Source: Parabacteroides sp. (GTDB taxonomy: Bacteria; Bacteroidota; Bacteroidia; Bacteroidales; Tannerellaceae). From it: DNA of 11,753 bases. Under the pieces are notes generated by a model that was given only the letters and a program-made list of their open reading frames with translations, was not told where the DNA came from and made no database searches. Position 1 is the first letter of the stretch, and every line of letters starts with the position of its first letter. Position numbers and translations under genes: made by a program. The DNA lies in contig JAHHQS010000125.1 of NCBI GenBank assembly GCA_020026285.1, forward strand, positions 1 through 11,753, written 5' to 3'. This document shows positions 1 to 7,647 of the stretch, in pieces.

Positions 1-215
1 TTGCGTCGCTATAAACAAAGAAAGGCGCTGCAAAAAATTTTCTTTTTGTGCGAACAAAAAAAACGGTTTTTAACCGGAAAACAGCTTTTCCCGATGTAAT
101 TCGGATGCTGCATCCGGTGAAAAACTGCCCGCAAGAGTAATCCGGCAGCATCCTCTACCCTGTCGCGGTCATTTCCATAGAAAACAGCAGAACACCGGTT
201 TTCCCAGTGATAGCA
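1..215. other. No supported gene; unexplained left edge
   Basis: I see no convincing coding sequence here. On the minus strand a short reading frame with a protein-like stretch (around 70-190, including the residues DRVEDAAGLLLRAV) lies just past the terminator that follows the tRNA fragment. It has no start signal and I do not recognise it. It could be a decayed gene end. Confidence 0.3.
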
Positions 216-218
216 GCA

Positions 219-255
219 AAAAAGCCTTGAAACCAATGGCTTCAAGGCTTTTTGT
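219..255 (-). terminator. Rho-independent terminator (bidirectional) after the tRNA-Trp fragment
   Basis: A run of A is followed by AGCCTTGAA, a short spacer, TTCAAGGCT and a run of T. This makes a 9-bp stem, extendable across the A/T runs, with a U-tract on either strand. On the minus strand it starts a few bases after the CCA end of the tRNA-Trp fragment, which is where a tRNA terminator would lie. It could serve either strand. Confidence 0.75.
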
Positions 256-256
256 T

Positions 257-301
257 TGGCAGGGGCAGAAGGATTCGAACCCTCGACACGCGGTTTTGGA
301 G
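257..301 (-). other. 3' fragment of tRNA-Trp (CCA), probable integration (att) scar
   Basis: Read on the minus strand, the sequence begins with the anticodon loop CTCCAAA (anticodon CCA, tryptophan). It continues through the 3' anticodon stem, a short variable loop, a T-arm GAGGG-TTCGAAT-CCTTC that pairs well, the acceptor strand TGCCCCT, discriminator G and encoded CCA. The 5' half (acceptor AGGGGCA, D-arm) is absent: the bases before the anticodon loop do not fold as a tRNA. A fragment running from the anticodon loop to CCA is what tyrosine-recombinase elements leave as attL or attR after integrating at a tRNA 3' end. A terminator follows directly. That it is a tRNA-Trp 3' half is strong; that it is an att site is inferred. 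Confidence 0.7.
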
Positions 302-557
302 TGGCTGTGGAAAGCGCCGGCAAGGCTTGAGGCTCTAAGGTGCATTGCCTTTTGTGGGTATTTCTTTCGCAGCTGATAACGGACCCAATCGCCACCGTTG
401 GGCAATTTCTGACGGTTACTGCAAAAACGCAAGTGGTCCCACACATTCTTTCAAGACCAGTAACCACTCCCCTATACACTCCGGATTGATGCTTTTTTGA
501 TGCTATGTAATAACTGTGCGTGTCTTCGTTTCCAAAGGCACTAATCCATTTGCCACA
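302..557. other. Gene-free stretch between tRNA fragment and solo IS end
   Basis: Open frames run through here on the minus strand, but none has a recognisable product or a good ribosome binding site, and one reads straight through the tRNA fragment. I see no repeat or RNA gene. If the tRNA fragment is an attachment site, this is either inside or just outside an integrated element. No integrase end is recognisable. Confidence 0.35.
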
Positions 558-590
558 AACCCTTTTTGCGAACATCCCTTGAAGTTGGCC
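558..590. repeat. Solitary IS256-type terminal inverted repeat
   Basis: The 25 bases at 558-582 are identical to 1944-1968, the terminal repeat of the IS256-family remnant further right, and in the same orientation. The following bases (AGTTGGCC) resemble the outer tip of that repeat (CATAGGC). The element body should lie to the left, yet no transposase sequence is found there. It is therefore a solo end left by deletion or recombination. It abuts the 3' end of the DUF5028-like pseudogene. Confidence 0.65.
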
Positions 591-1191
591 TATTCTAGGG
601 AAATGTGTATCATTTTTTTGGTTGGATAATTGGACAAAGTAAGTTCAAATGGCTGTGTCTCCAGAAAGTGCCGGTCAAAATCTTTCTGCTCGAAGTCGGT
701 TTCAATCGCAAAAGGAAAGTGAAAATCCATTTGGGTATCGGAGCGAATTCCGAACGAATAGGAACCACCAAGCTGTGGATATAGCAACTCCCATAAAGTG
801 GTATCCACCATCACTCTGAAATCGGGTCCGGCTAACCGCGTATTGAACAGATCTACTCCACCTTCTTCGTTGCCCTCGTTAAAAACGGTTACTTCCAAAT
901 CGTATACATAATCGGCCCGGAAAATATCCTCTTGTTTTTCCGGCAAGGTGAGATTCATCTGATCGGCGAATTCCTGATACGCATACAGGGTGGCTTTTTT
1001 GACCTGAATGGAATACCCCTCCATATTTTCATCTGCTGCGTGAAAAAATCTTCACCCAACGGTACGGTTTCTCCCATGGAGAAATACTGCTCCTTAGCAA
1101 ATGGGGTATGGGTATTCAAATAGCCGAAACGCACTGCCCAAGCCGCTATGACCAGCACGCACGCGGCAGCGGCCACCAGCTTTATTTTCAT
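590..1191 (-). pseudogene. DUF5028-like small membrane-anchored protein, frameshifted
   Basis: The gene starts at ATG 1191 behind GGAAAGAGG. It begins MKIKLVAAA followed by a hydrophobic segment to about residue 22, which is an N-terminal membrane anchor. The frame reads about 55 residues (ending around DFFTQQMK) and is then lost; the continuation (MEGYSIQVKKA, from 1024 to the stop at 590) is in another frame. One extra base near 1028-1034 would restore a reading such as QQMENMEGYSI, so a single-base deletion is the simplest explanation. The joined protein would be about 200 residues. From memory the pattern (YxMGE, GYSIxVxxA, a PF motif near the C-terminus) fits the Firmicute DUF5028 group, whose function is unknown to me. 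The 3' end touches an IS256-type repeat and the 5' side touches a truncated transposase gene, so the gene is enclosed by IS debris. A sequencing error could also cause the frameshift. Confidence 0.6.
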
Positions 1192-1216
1192 AAATCGGCC
1201 TCTTTCCAATACTGTG

Positions 1217-1930
1217 TATCCCGTTCTGTGGGTGGATGCACTGTACGAAAAAGTTCGTGTAGATGGCAGAATCGTCAGTATAGCCGTACTTGTTGTGTGT
1301 GGCGTGGATGAAAACGGCCACAGAGATATTATCGCTGTGGAACCCATGGCTGAGGAATCCAGGAGCTCCTATGGAGTACTGTTTCAAGATTTGAAAGACC
1401 GTGGCCTTGCCACGCCTAAGCTAGTTATTTCACACGCTCATTCCGGCTTGGTTGCAGCAATTCAGGAGTCCTTCCCTGGAGCCTCCTGGCAGCGCTGCAA
1501 GGTGTATTTCATGCGGAATATCCTAGCCTATGTACCGCAGAAAGAGAAGAAATCCTTTGCTGCTGTGCTCAAGGAGATCTGGCTGGCACCTACCGCAGAG
1601 TTGGCCAAAAAGCGGGCTTATGATGTGATGGACGCCTATGCCAAACGCTTTCCAAAGGCGGTTCACTGTCTTGAAAATGGCTTGGAAGATTCTCTAACTT
1701 TCTACGCATTTCCCAGACTGGATGCCCGAAAGATCTCATCCTCCAACTTGATTGAGCGCCTAAATCGTGAAATCCGGAGACGCACCAGTGTGGTAGGGAT
1801 CTTTCCTAACGAGTCGTCCTACGTCCGCCTGGTAACAACGTATCTCATGGAGTATGCAGAGGACTGGTCCGTCTCGAGGGCATACCTCAGCAAAGAATCC
1901 ATTGAGGCAACGCTGCAGATTGCAGCTTAA
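1217..1930 (+). pseudogene. IS256-family (mutator-type) transposase, N-terminally truncated
   Basis: Transposase homology begins at YPVLWVDALYEKV and runs to ...SIEATLQIAA, about 238 residues of the usual 390-410. The first catalytic Asp (in LWVDALY) and the late Glu (in NLIERLNREIRRRTSVVG) of the DDE triad are present. The middle Asp, found in the family as [VI]SDA and in the right-hand copy as VVSDAYTGL, is His here (VISHAHSGL). Loss of the N-terminal DNA-binding part plus loss of a catalytic Asp make the product inactive. An upstream ATG at 1148 keeps the frame open, but those codons are antisense to the DUF5028-like gene and not transposase. The rest of the frame is intact. Confidence 0.85.
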
Positions 1931-1940
1931 TCTCATTTTT

Positions 1941-1976
1941 CAGGAACCCTTTTTGCGAACATCCCTTGACATAGGC
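1941..1976. repeat. IS256-family terminal inverted repeat (left copy, inner end)
   Basis: It begins CAGGAACCCTTTTTGCG, and its outer tip is CCCTTGACATAGGC. Its reverse complement matches 10073-10108 with two mismatches, and 25 of its bases recur at 558-582. It forms the left boundary of the AT-rich insert carrying the peptide operon. Confidence 0.8.
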
Positions 1977-2070
1977 GAATTATTCCTAAGGGGAAACGCC
2001 TTGTTATGATAACACAGAAGAACCGGATTATCTGGATACGGCAATATTTTCATTCTACTTTCCCTCTTAT

Positions 2071-3873
2071 TCAGGACATATAAAGTGAAGACTGTTTGCT
2101 CCAAAACTCATAATACTTTCCTTTTCGTGCTACTAATTCTTCATGAGTTCCAGATTCCACTATTTCTCCATCATGAAAAAACAGTATTAAATCCGAATAC
2201 AGCACCGATCCCAGTCTATGCGTAATGAATACACTCGTCTTGCCATAAGTAAGTTCGTTAAAGCTCTTATATATCTCCGCTTCTTTAATCGGGTCTATTG
2301 CTGAAGTTGGCTCATCCAAAATAAAGATCTCATTTGATGAAAAAATAGCTCTTGCCAATGCAATTTTTTGCCATTCTCCTCCAGATAATTCCACCCCACC
2401 GAATTCTTTTGATAGCATCGTTGTTAAATTAATATTTTTATTAAATTTAGCTTTTTCAAGTGCTTCAATAATACCGACTTCATCGTCCTTTTTCTTTACA
2501 TTTGAAATTGAAACATTAAATCCAAGCGAATCCTTGTATTTGGAATAATCTTGAAATACTGTTGAGAAATTACTCCAAAATGATCTGTAATCAACAAGTT
2601 GCAGATGTTTTTTATTATACACAACGTTTCCATTCGATGGATTAAGCAACTTCATCAATAACTTAACAAAAGTCGTTTTACCGCTCCCATTTGCACCCAC
2701 AATAGCCACATGTTGCCCTTTTTTTATACTTACATTAATGTTTTTAAGTACATACTTCTCCGTTAGTGGATATCTATAATCAACACCATTAAAACGGATT
2801 AAAATGTTACCGTAATCTTCATCATTTTGGCAACCTGCGTTAAAACCAGATGATTGTAAATCCATAAATTCATAGAATTCACCCATGTCAAAACTTAATG
2901 CATATACCGATCCCAAATTTTTCGACAAATTTATAAATATATAAATCATATTTATAATAGTTGCAAAAACTGCGGCAAGACCACCTAATGTCATCTCTCC
3001 TATGATTACTTGATATGATACCATAACTATACAAACCATTAGAATGATACACCTAAATAGTTCCTCAAGCAGTAAAAGAACCGTTTTCTTTCGTTCGACA
3101 TTTCTTTTTTTCTTAAAAATCTCTGTTGACCTTTTTTCATATTTTTTTTGAAAAAAATCAAACGAATTATTAACAATAATCTCTTTGATTAGAGATTGAT
3201 CATATTTTGCAGTTTTGTAATATCCAACCTCATTATACGCATCCGTTAAGCTTCTTTCGTTTAATTTGGATATTTTATCTCCAATAATTTTACCAACAAT
3301 GACAGGAAGTATCGTCAGTAGTGACACTATACAAACCATTGGATGTATTATGTATAGCGAAACGAACAATCCGACCATTTGCACTATTAGCCGAAAAGAT
3401 TCCAATCCCAACTGATATAATTGTATATAGGTACCGTGATTAAAATTCCACGCTCTCGTTATTTTATTCTGCACATTCGGAACCTCATATAGCTCACAGT
3501 CTATTTGCGTTGCCTTTTTATTTACAGCGCCATCAAGGGTTCTCCATGAAGAAAAGTTAATGCTGTCCATAAACTTTGTTGAAAAGAAATAACAAAAATC
3601 GAGCACCACTTTCAACCCAATATAAATTAGCAAAAACAAAATCGCTAGTTTTATATCGCCAGAATAGGAAGTAGCAGTATCAATATATTTTTTCCACACC
3701 AAAGTGAATATGGGGGATACCGATGACATACCCAACAAGAACAAGGTGTATCCTAAAAAAACGACGAATTGATTCTTTATAACAAATCCCCAAAATTTAA
3801 TGCATAGCTTAATACTAGGTTTTAAGTTATTATCAGATAATTCCTTCTCAATCTTTGTCGTTGCATCAATCAT
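2071..3873 (-). CDS. ABC half-exporter (permease + ATPase), second subunit
   Basis: This 600-residue fused membrane and ATP-binding subunit of an ABC exporter starts at ATG 3873 behind AAGGGG. The open frame extends to 3912, but the extra codons lie inside the preceding gene and lack a binding site. With the chosen start the gene overlaps its neighbour by 8 bases, which implies coupled translation. Residues 30-320 carry about six hydrophobic segments. The nucleotide-binding domain has Walker A GANGSGKTT (393-401), signature LSGGE (496-500, Glu replacing the usual Gln), Walker B IFILDE with catalytic Glu521, and the switch His552. There is no N-terminal C39 peptidase domain, so this protein does not cleave a leader. 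It probably pairs with the preceding half-exporter to secrete the modified peptide, or serves self-immunity. It is the last gene of the operon; no clear terminator is visible downstream. Confidence 0.9.
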   Translation of the reverse strand: MIDATTKIEKELSDNNLKPSIKLCIKFWGFVIKNQFVVFLGYTLFLLGMSSVSPIFTLVWKKYIDTATSYSGDIKLAILFLLIYIGLKVVLDFCYFFSTKFMDSINFSSWRTLDGAVNKKATQIDCELYEVPNVQNKITRAWNFNHGTYIQLYQLGLESFRLIVQMVGLFVSLYIIHPMVCIVSLLTILPVIVGKIIGDKISKLNERSLTDAYNEVGYYKTAKYDQSLIKEIIVNNSFDFFQKKYEKRSTEIFKKKRNVERKKTVLLLLEELFRCIILMVCIVMVSYQVIIGEMTLGGLAAVFATIINMIYIFINLSKNLGSVYALSFDMGEFYEFMDLQSSGFNAGCQNDEDYGNILIRFNGVDYRYPLTEKYVLKNINVSIKKGQHVAIVGANGSGKTTFVKLLMKLLNPSNGNVVYNKKHLQLVDYRSFWSNFSTVFQDYSKYKDSLGFNVSISNVKKKDDEVGIIEALEKAKFNKNINLTTMLSKEFGGVELSGGEWQKIALARAIFSSNEIFILDEPTSAIDPIKEAEIYKSFNELTYGKTSVFITHRLGSVLYSDLILFFHDGEIVESGTHEELVARKGKYYEFWSKQSSLYMS

Positions 3874-5614
3874 TACTATTCCCCTTGTAATACAATGATT
3901 TTTGTTTATCAAACATTTCCTTAAAAAATCCGTTCTTTTCTACTAACTCTTCAAACGAGCCTTGTTCGACCACACCCCCATCTTTTAACACAATAATTTT
4001 ATCAACCTTTGTTGTTATTCCTAACCGATGAGTAATGAAAAATCTGACCTTATTTTTTGCAATATTATTAATCCTTGTATATACATCCACTTCTTTTATA
4101 GGATCCAACGACGCCGTTGGTTCATCGAAAAAAAATATACTCTTTTCGCCTGTCAACGCTCGCGATATTGATACGTTTTGCCATTGTCCTCCCGACAAAT
4201 CAACTGCATTACCAAATTCTTTTCCGAGAATTGTATTATATCCATCATGTAAGACTTCTGCTATTTTATCAATCTCAAAACATCTCATTACCGCCAAATT
4301 TTGAGATGTAATTATACCTTCATTCATCAAAACGTTTTCTTTTAAACTTAAACTAAATTTTGAATAATCCTGAAAACTAACGCCAAAGATATCACTCCTA
4401 TCCTCAGGCGATATTGCAGAAAGGTTCACTCCATTAATGAGAATAACACCTTGACTAGGCTGATAAAGACCAATCAGTAATTTCATTAACGTGCTTTTAC
4501 CAACCCCATTTTCTCCAACAATCGCATATGACTGGCCTAATTCAAACTTTAAATTTATATTCTTTAATACATAATCATCTTGATTTGGATACTTAAAATA
4601 TAGATTTTTAGTTTCAACCGTAATGCCAGGTTCCTTTTCTACTGTTTTAACGTTACCTATTTCATCTGTAATACTAACGACTTCATTATACGAACAAACA
4701 CTTGATTTGATATTTACATGCTGCGTAATGACATTTTTTAAACTCTCTAAAATTTTAATCGTTAATATTTGATTAGATATCGAAACGAATACGCCCAATG
4801 AAATCTGATTATTGATAAATGAGAATAACACAATCATCAAATTGACAAAAACAACAATGTATTCAGTTTTCAAAACCAACGCGCTCAAAAAACCATACTT
4901 AAATTTTACTTTTAAAACAGCCGTATCAATCTCATTTTGTGTTTTTTTCCAATCATCTATCAAGTAATCAGAGCAATTATTAATCCTTATATCTTTTGCA
5001 TATCCTCTATCATGAAGAATAGATGACTTGTATATCCCTCTCCTTCTATCTGTATTCAAAGATATAATTCGCTTGTATTGTCTATCTGCAATTCTATCAG
5101 AGAAATATCCTACAATTGGAGACAAAACCACTACAGATATCATTAATACAGGAGAAATACGAACTAAAATAACAATATAAGAAACAACACTAATCCCTGT
5201 TGTTAGCAATAAAAAAACATACGAGACTATCGATGAGAACAGATTGTTATCTATTACTTGTCTTATTTTATTGTATGTATCCTCGTACTCATATTGATTA
5301 TAAGGTATCTTTTTAATTAACGAATTAATATGCCTACTCCAACTTAATTCAAATGAGTGATTACATTCCTGTAACCAATAATTTAATACAATGCTGATCA
5401 TCGGCAACATATAGGAAAGAAGTAAAAACATCGCTGAACTAAATATACTGTTCAAATTACTGGGAGACTGCATAATTCCAGATACAGCATCAATAAAATT
5501 TGCTTGAGCTATTAGCGATAAAGGACCTGAAAATGCCAAAATCACAGATACCAACAAACGTATAATAAGTATACCTTTATTACTCATTATAGTTTTATAC
5601 AGATCTTTTTTCAA
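3866..5614 (-). CDS. ABC half-exporter (permease + ATPase), first subunit
   Basis: This 582-residue half-exporter has transmembrane segments between about residues 15 and 290. Its nucleotide-binding domain has Walker A GENGVGKST (367-375), signature LSGGQ (473-477), Walker B IFFFDE (Glu498) and the switch His529. All ATPase residues are present. I choose the TTG start at 5614 because GGGGGG lies six bases ahead of it; the first ATG, ten codons in, has no good site. It begins 11 bases after the protease-fusion gene, and its binding site abuts that stop codon. It overlaps the next ABC gene by 8 bases. The two proteins share architecture but are clearly diverged, as expected for a heterodimeric exporter. 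No C39 peptidase domain is present. The substrate, inferred from context, is the processed Cys-rich peptide. Confidence 0.9.
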   Translation of the reverse strand: MKKDLYKTIMSNKGILIIRLLVSVILAFSGPLSLIAQANFIDAVSGIMQSPSNLNSIFSSAMFLLLSYMLPMISIVLNYWLQECNHSFELSWSRHINSLIKKIPYNQYEYEDTYNKIRQVIDNNLFSSIVSYVFLLLTTGISVVSYIVILVRISPVLMISVVVLSPIVGYFSDRIADRQYKRIISLNTDRRRGIYKSSILHDRGYAKDIRINNCSDYLIDDWKKTQNEIDTAVLKVKFKYGFLSALVLKTEYIVVFVNLMIVLFSFINNQISLGVFVSISNQILTIKILESLKNVITQHVNIKSSVCSYNEVVSITDEIGNVKTVEKEPGITVETKNLYFKYPNQDDYVLKNINLKFELGQSYAIVGENGVGKSTLMKLLIGLYQPSQGVILINGVNLSAISPEDRSDIFGVSFQDYSKFSLSLKENVLMNEGIITSQNLAVMRCFEIDKIAEVLHDGYNTILGKEFGNAVDLSGGQWQNVSISRALTGEKSIFFFDEPTASLDPIKEVDVYTRINNIAKNKVRFFITHRLGITTKVDKIIVLKDGGVVEQGSFEELVEKNGFFKEMFDKQKSLYYKGNSND

Positions 5615-5625
5615 TCTTGTCCCCC

Positions 5626-7425
5626 CTAGCTAAGTTCATTAATTATGCTGTCAAATATCTCATCGATCTGATCTATCCTCAAAACCTTTCTCTTAGTCAA
5701 GGACGATATTTCACTAATACGATATGCCATGTCCTCTTCAGAACACAATGCCTCTTTTTCTTCTAACGGCGAAAATGTTGGTTGCATATTACGAGGCGAA
5801 AGTACAATACATGCTGTTTTTGCTCCGGTTAATGACTCAATATAGTTAAGACTTCGCAAAATATAATCATTTGAATCACACACATTGGTTACCAAAACCA
5901 TTGTATCAGGTTGTATAGCAGACAGCAAAGCATTCTGCATAAAAGGATACATACGCGAATTATAGAGTTTATCGCTCAACACATACGATTGCAGTCCAGT
6001 TATAATGACATCTTTTCCCATCCTTTCAATATCATATAGTTGACGGTTAACATATTGCAATACTTCTTTTTCGAAAAAATTCAAGTTTGATCCATAACCA
6101 GTAGGAAACACCTTGTCTATACCAAAAAGGTACCCTTGTGGTTCCGTTGCCCACTGACCAACAGCATACTGTTGGTCGATAAATTTTTTTCTCAGCTCCA
6201 ACTGTAAGGAAAATTTCCCCTGCTTCGAAGAAGTACCTATCACCGATACAATTGGCACACCTATCATTCTAAGTTTTCCGCTGCTATCACACGATATCTG
6301 CTCAATATTCATACTGTAACACTTTAGATTCTTTTTTTGAAACTGCTGCCTAATTATCTCTGTTATAGTATCAAAACTTATCATGTTCTTGCCATAAATC
6401 AAACAAAAGTCTATACAGTCTTTGGTATAATTGTGTTTCGTAATTTGATTTAATTCTGCTAAATGGCCAACAACCAATGTATCAAAAGAATCTCTATCTT
6501 CTATAATGTCTTCAAATTTTTGAATTTTGTATGCATTCGAATACTTTGCTCGATGCGAAAACGATAATGTAGAATTGTTTATATTCCCTTTAACATTAAC
6601 ATCATATACATGAACCAAGTCGCATTCAAGCATATCTGAATAGTTGGTAACAGAAATAATTTCTTTATTGTATGGAAAAACAGATATTCTTTTCCCCTTT
6701 AAACAAGGAATTTCATTAGAAGAATAATTGCATTTAGTTCTAACCTTTTTTAATGCCGTTTTTGCAATCATTATTCTAGCTTGATTACAATCCATTACCT
6801 CGCCTCGCTGAATCCAAGGAATAAGTACTGAACAAATATGTGCCGATGCGAAACTAGCCCCAGAATTGACAATATAGTCGCTCTGCGGAGACCAACACAA
6901 TTTTTGATTCATCCCTTTTCCATAAACATCAACAACTTTTGAGTCACAGAATATATATTCGCTATTTCTTTTACATTCAATATCCCAATCCACTCCAAGT
7001 ACAAACGAAAAAGCCGCTGGATAAGATATGGATCCATAGTTATTAAAAGATGATACAATTAAAGTGCCCTTATCAGTAATATCTTTACATATTTTCTCAA
7101 GTCTGTTTAAATCACTTACCGTCGAAATACCAAAACTCAAATTTAAAATATCGAAATGTTCACAATTAAGCACATACTCAAGTGCCGAGATTAACATATC
7201 CTCAGTTATTGTGTCCGTTGAATCAAAGGCTTTTATTACAGTGATATCAACATAATCATTTTCAGATATTATTCCACAAATTGCAGTTCCATGTCCGACA
7301 TTATCACTGTTGCCGGTCAAAACAAACGCGTTGTTATCATTGATCACCTTACATATTATATTTTTATCAGCAAGCTTAGGGTGAAGTAGATTCACGCCCG
7401 TATCAATAATTCCAATTTTAACCAT
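5626..7425 (-). CDS. Subtilisin-like S8 protease fused to a P-loop peptide-maturation domain (TIGR04066-like)
   Basis: The protein has 599 residues from ATG 7425, which sits seven bases after GGAGG; a TTG 18 bases upstream is open but overlaps that site. The N-terminal half (about 1-215) is a compact subtilase without signal or prodomain. It has Asp8 in IGIIDTGVN, His45 in GHGTAICG, an Asn in SSFNNYGS at the usual oxyanion position, and Ser191 in SGASFASA (family usual GTSMAxP). The triad is complete. It probably removes the precursor leader inside the cell. The second half (about 250-599) has VIGTSSKQGKF (397-405), a P-loop-like motif with Phe where Ser or Thr is usual, then TEPQGYLFG and PTGYGSN. 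From memory this pattern matches the clostridial 'peptide maturation system protein, TIGR04066 family', of unknown reaction. I know these as separate proteins, so the fusion is unusual. It follows the precursor genes directly. Confidence 0.85.
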   Translation of the reverse strand: MVKIGIIDTGVNLLHPKLADKNIICKVINDNNAFVLTGNSDNVGHGTAICGIISENDYVDITVIKAFDSTDTITEDMLISALEYVLNCEHFDILNLSFGISTVSDLNRLEKICKDITDKGTLIVSSFNNYGSISYPAAFSFVLGVDWDIECKRNSEYIFCDSKVVDVYGKGMNQKLCWSPQSDYIVNSGASFASAHICSVLIPWIQRGEVMDCNQARIMIAKTALKKVRTKCNYSSNEIPCLKGKRISVFPYNKEIISVTNYSDMLECDLVHVYDVNVKGNINNSTLSFSHRAKYSNAYKIQKFEDIIEDRDSFDTLVVGHLAELNQITKHNYTKDCIDFCLIYGKNMISFDTITEIIRQQFQKKNLKCYSMNIEQISCDSSGKLRMIGVPIVSVIGTSSKQGKFSLQLELRKKFIDQQYAVGQWATEPQGYLFGIDKVFPTGYGSNLNFFEKEVLQYVNRQLYDIERMGKDVIITGLQSYVLSDKLYNSRMYPFMQNALLSAIQPDTMVLVTNVCDSNDYILRSLNYIESLTGAKTACIVLSPRNMQPTFSPLEEKEALCSEEDMAYRISEISSLTKRKVLRIDQIDEIFDSIINELS

Positions 7426-7456
7426 TGAATTCCTCCAGCACAAAGAGCGTCCGTGA

Positions 7457-7471
7457 AAACCAACATGGTTT
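7457..7471 (-). promoter_or_regulatory. Small stem-loop between second precursor and protease gene
   Basis: On the minus strand AAACCA-TGT-TGGTTT can form a perfect 6-bp hairpin followed by a short T-rich run, three bases after the stop codon of the second precursor. It is too weak for a full terminator. It could cause partial termination or protect the transcript 3' end, so that the precursor message exceeds that of the enzymes. This is inference from position and symmetry only. Confidence 0.3.
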
Positions 7472-7473
7472 AT

Positions 7474-7617
7474 TTAACAGCCCATTGAATAGCAGCCGTT
7501 GCTATAGCAAACGCCACTCCAACAATCAGCCTCGTAGGTAGCCATTGGCGCAATACCTGCGCACAACAGTACTAAATTACACGATGATATGTTTTTCTTC
7601 ACAAGTTTTCTTTTCAA
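7474..7617 (-). CDS. Cys-rich RiPP precursor peptide 2 (47 aa)
   Basis: This peptide begins at TTG 7617, nine bases after GGGAGG, and ends at TAA 7474. It starts basic (MKRKLVKKN). Residues 18-39 are identical to precursor 1, including LCAGIAPMATYEAD, and the tail is DC-WSGV-C-YSNG-C-YSMG-C. The final four Cys (32, 37, 42, 47) are spaced CX4CX4CX4C, and each of the first three is followed by Trp or Tyr and then Ser. The likely leader is residues 1 to about 31 and the core about 32-47. The product presumably carries thioether or other radical SAM-made crosslinks, with the S8 protease removing the leader. It has an extra Cys13 not found in precursor 1. TTG is the only start giving the same length as precursor 1 and having a binding site. 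I do not recognise the peptide as a named bacteriocin; its activity is unknown. Confidence 0.85.
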   Translation of the reverse strand: MKRKLVKKNISSCNLVLLCAGIAPMATYEADCWSGVCYSNGCYSMGC

Positions 7618-7647
7618 AATCTGCTTTCCTCCCTTAAAATAATCGAA

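Larger units (their letters stand above)
1211..1976 (+). mobile_element. IS256-family insertion sequence remnant (right two thirds only)
   Basis: It consists of the C-terminal part of a mutator-type transposase gene followed by a 36-bp terminal repeat at 1941-1976. The left end and the first roughly 150 codons are missing; the sequence joins the 5' region of the DUF5028-like pseudogene near 1205-1215. The right end faces the peptide operon. The repeat matches the end of the right-hand remnant (10073-10108) in inverted orientation at 34 of 36 positions. Confidence 0.8.

Noticed and set aside
169..444. Second minus-strand open frame over the tRNA fragment
   Set aside because: It also crosses the tRNA fragment in another frame, with no recognisable domain and no binding site.
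465..480. Possible 5' half of the tRNA-Trp (AGGGGAGTGGTTACTGGT on the minus strand), which would imply an intron in the tRNA
   Set aside because: The acceptor bases do not pair properly with TGCCCCT beyond AGGGG, no D-arm or 5' anticodon stem follows, and no group I intron core is seen in the roughly 160 bases between.
9..575. Long minus-strand open frame through the left flank
   Set aside because: It reads through the terminator, the tRNA-Trp fragment and the solo IS end, has no ribosome binding site, and its residues over the tRNA are the usual artefact of translating tRNA. It is not a gene.
1148..1216. Upstream start for the left transposase frame
   Set aside because: These codons are antisense to the start of the DUF5028-like gene and show no transposase similarity; the frame is open there by chance.
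3874..3912. Earlier start for the second ABC gene
   Set aside because: The 13 extra codons lie within the preceding gene and lack a binding site, whereas ATG 3873 has AAGGGG at proper spacing.
7426..7443. Earlier TTG start for the protease fusion
   Set aside because: It would place the GGAGG binding site inside the coding sequence; ATG 7425 is correctly spaced from it and begins directly at the subtilase beta-strand.
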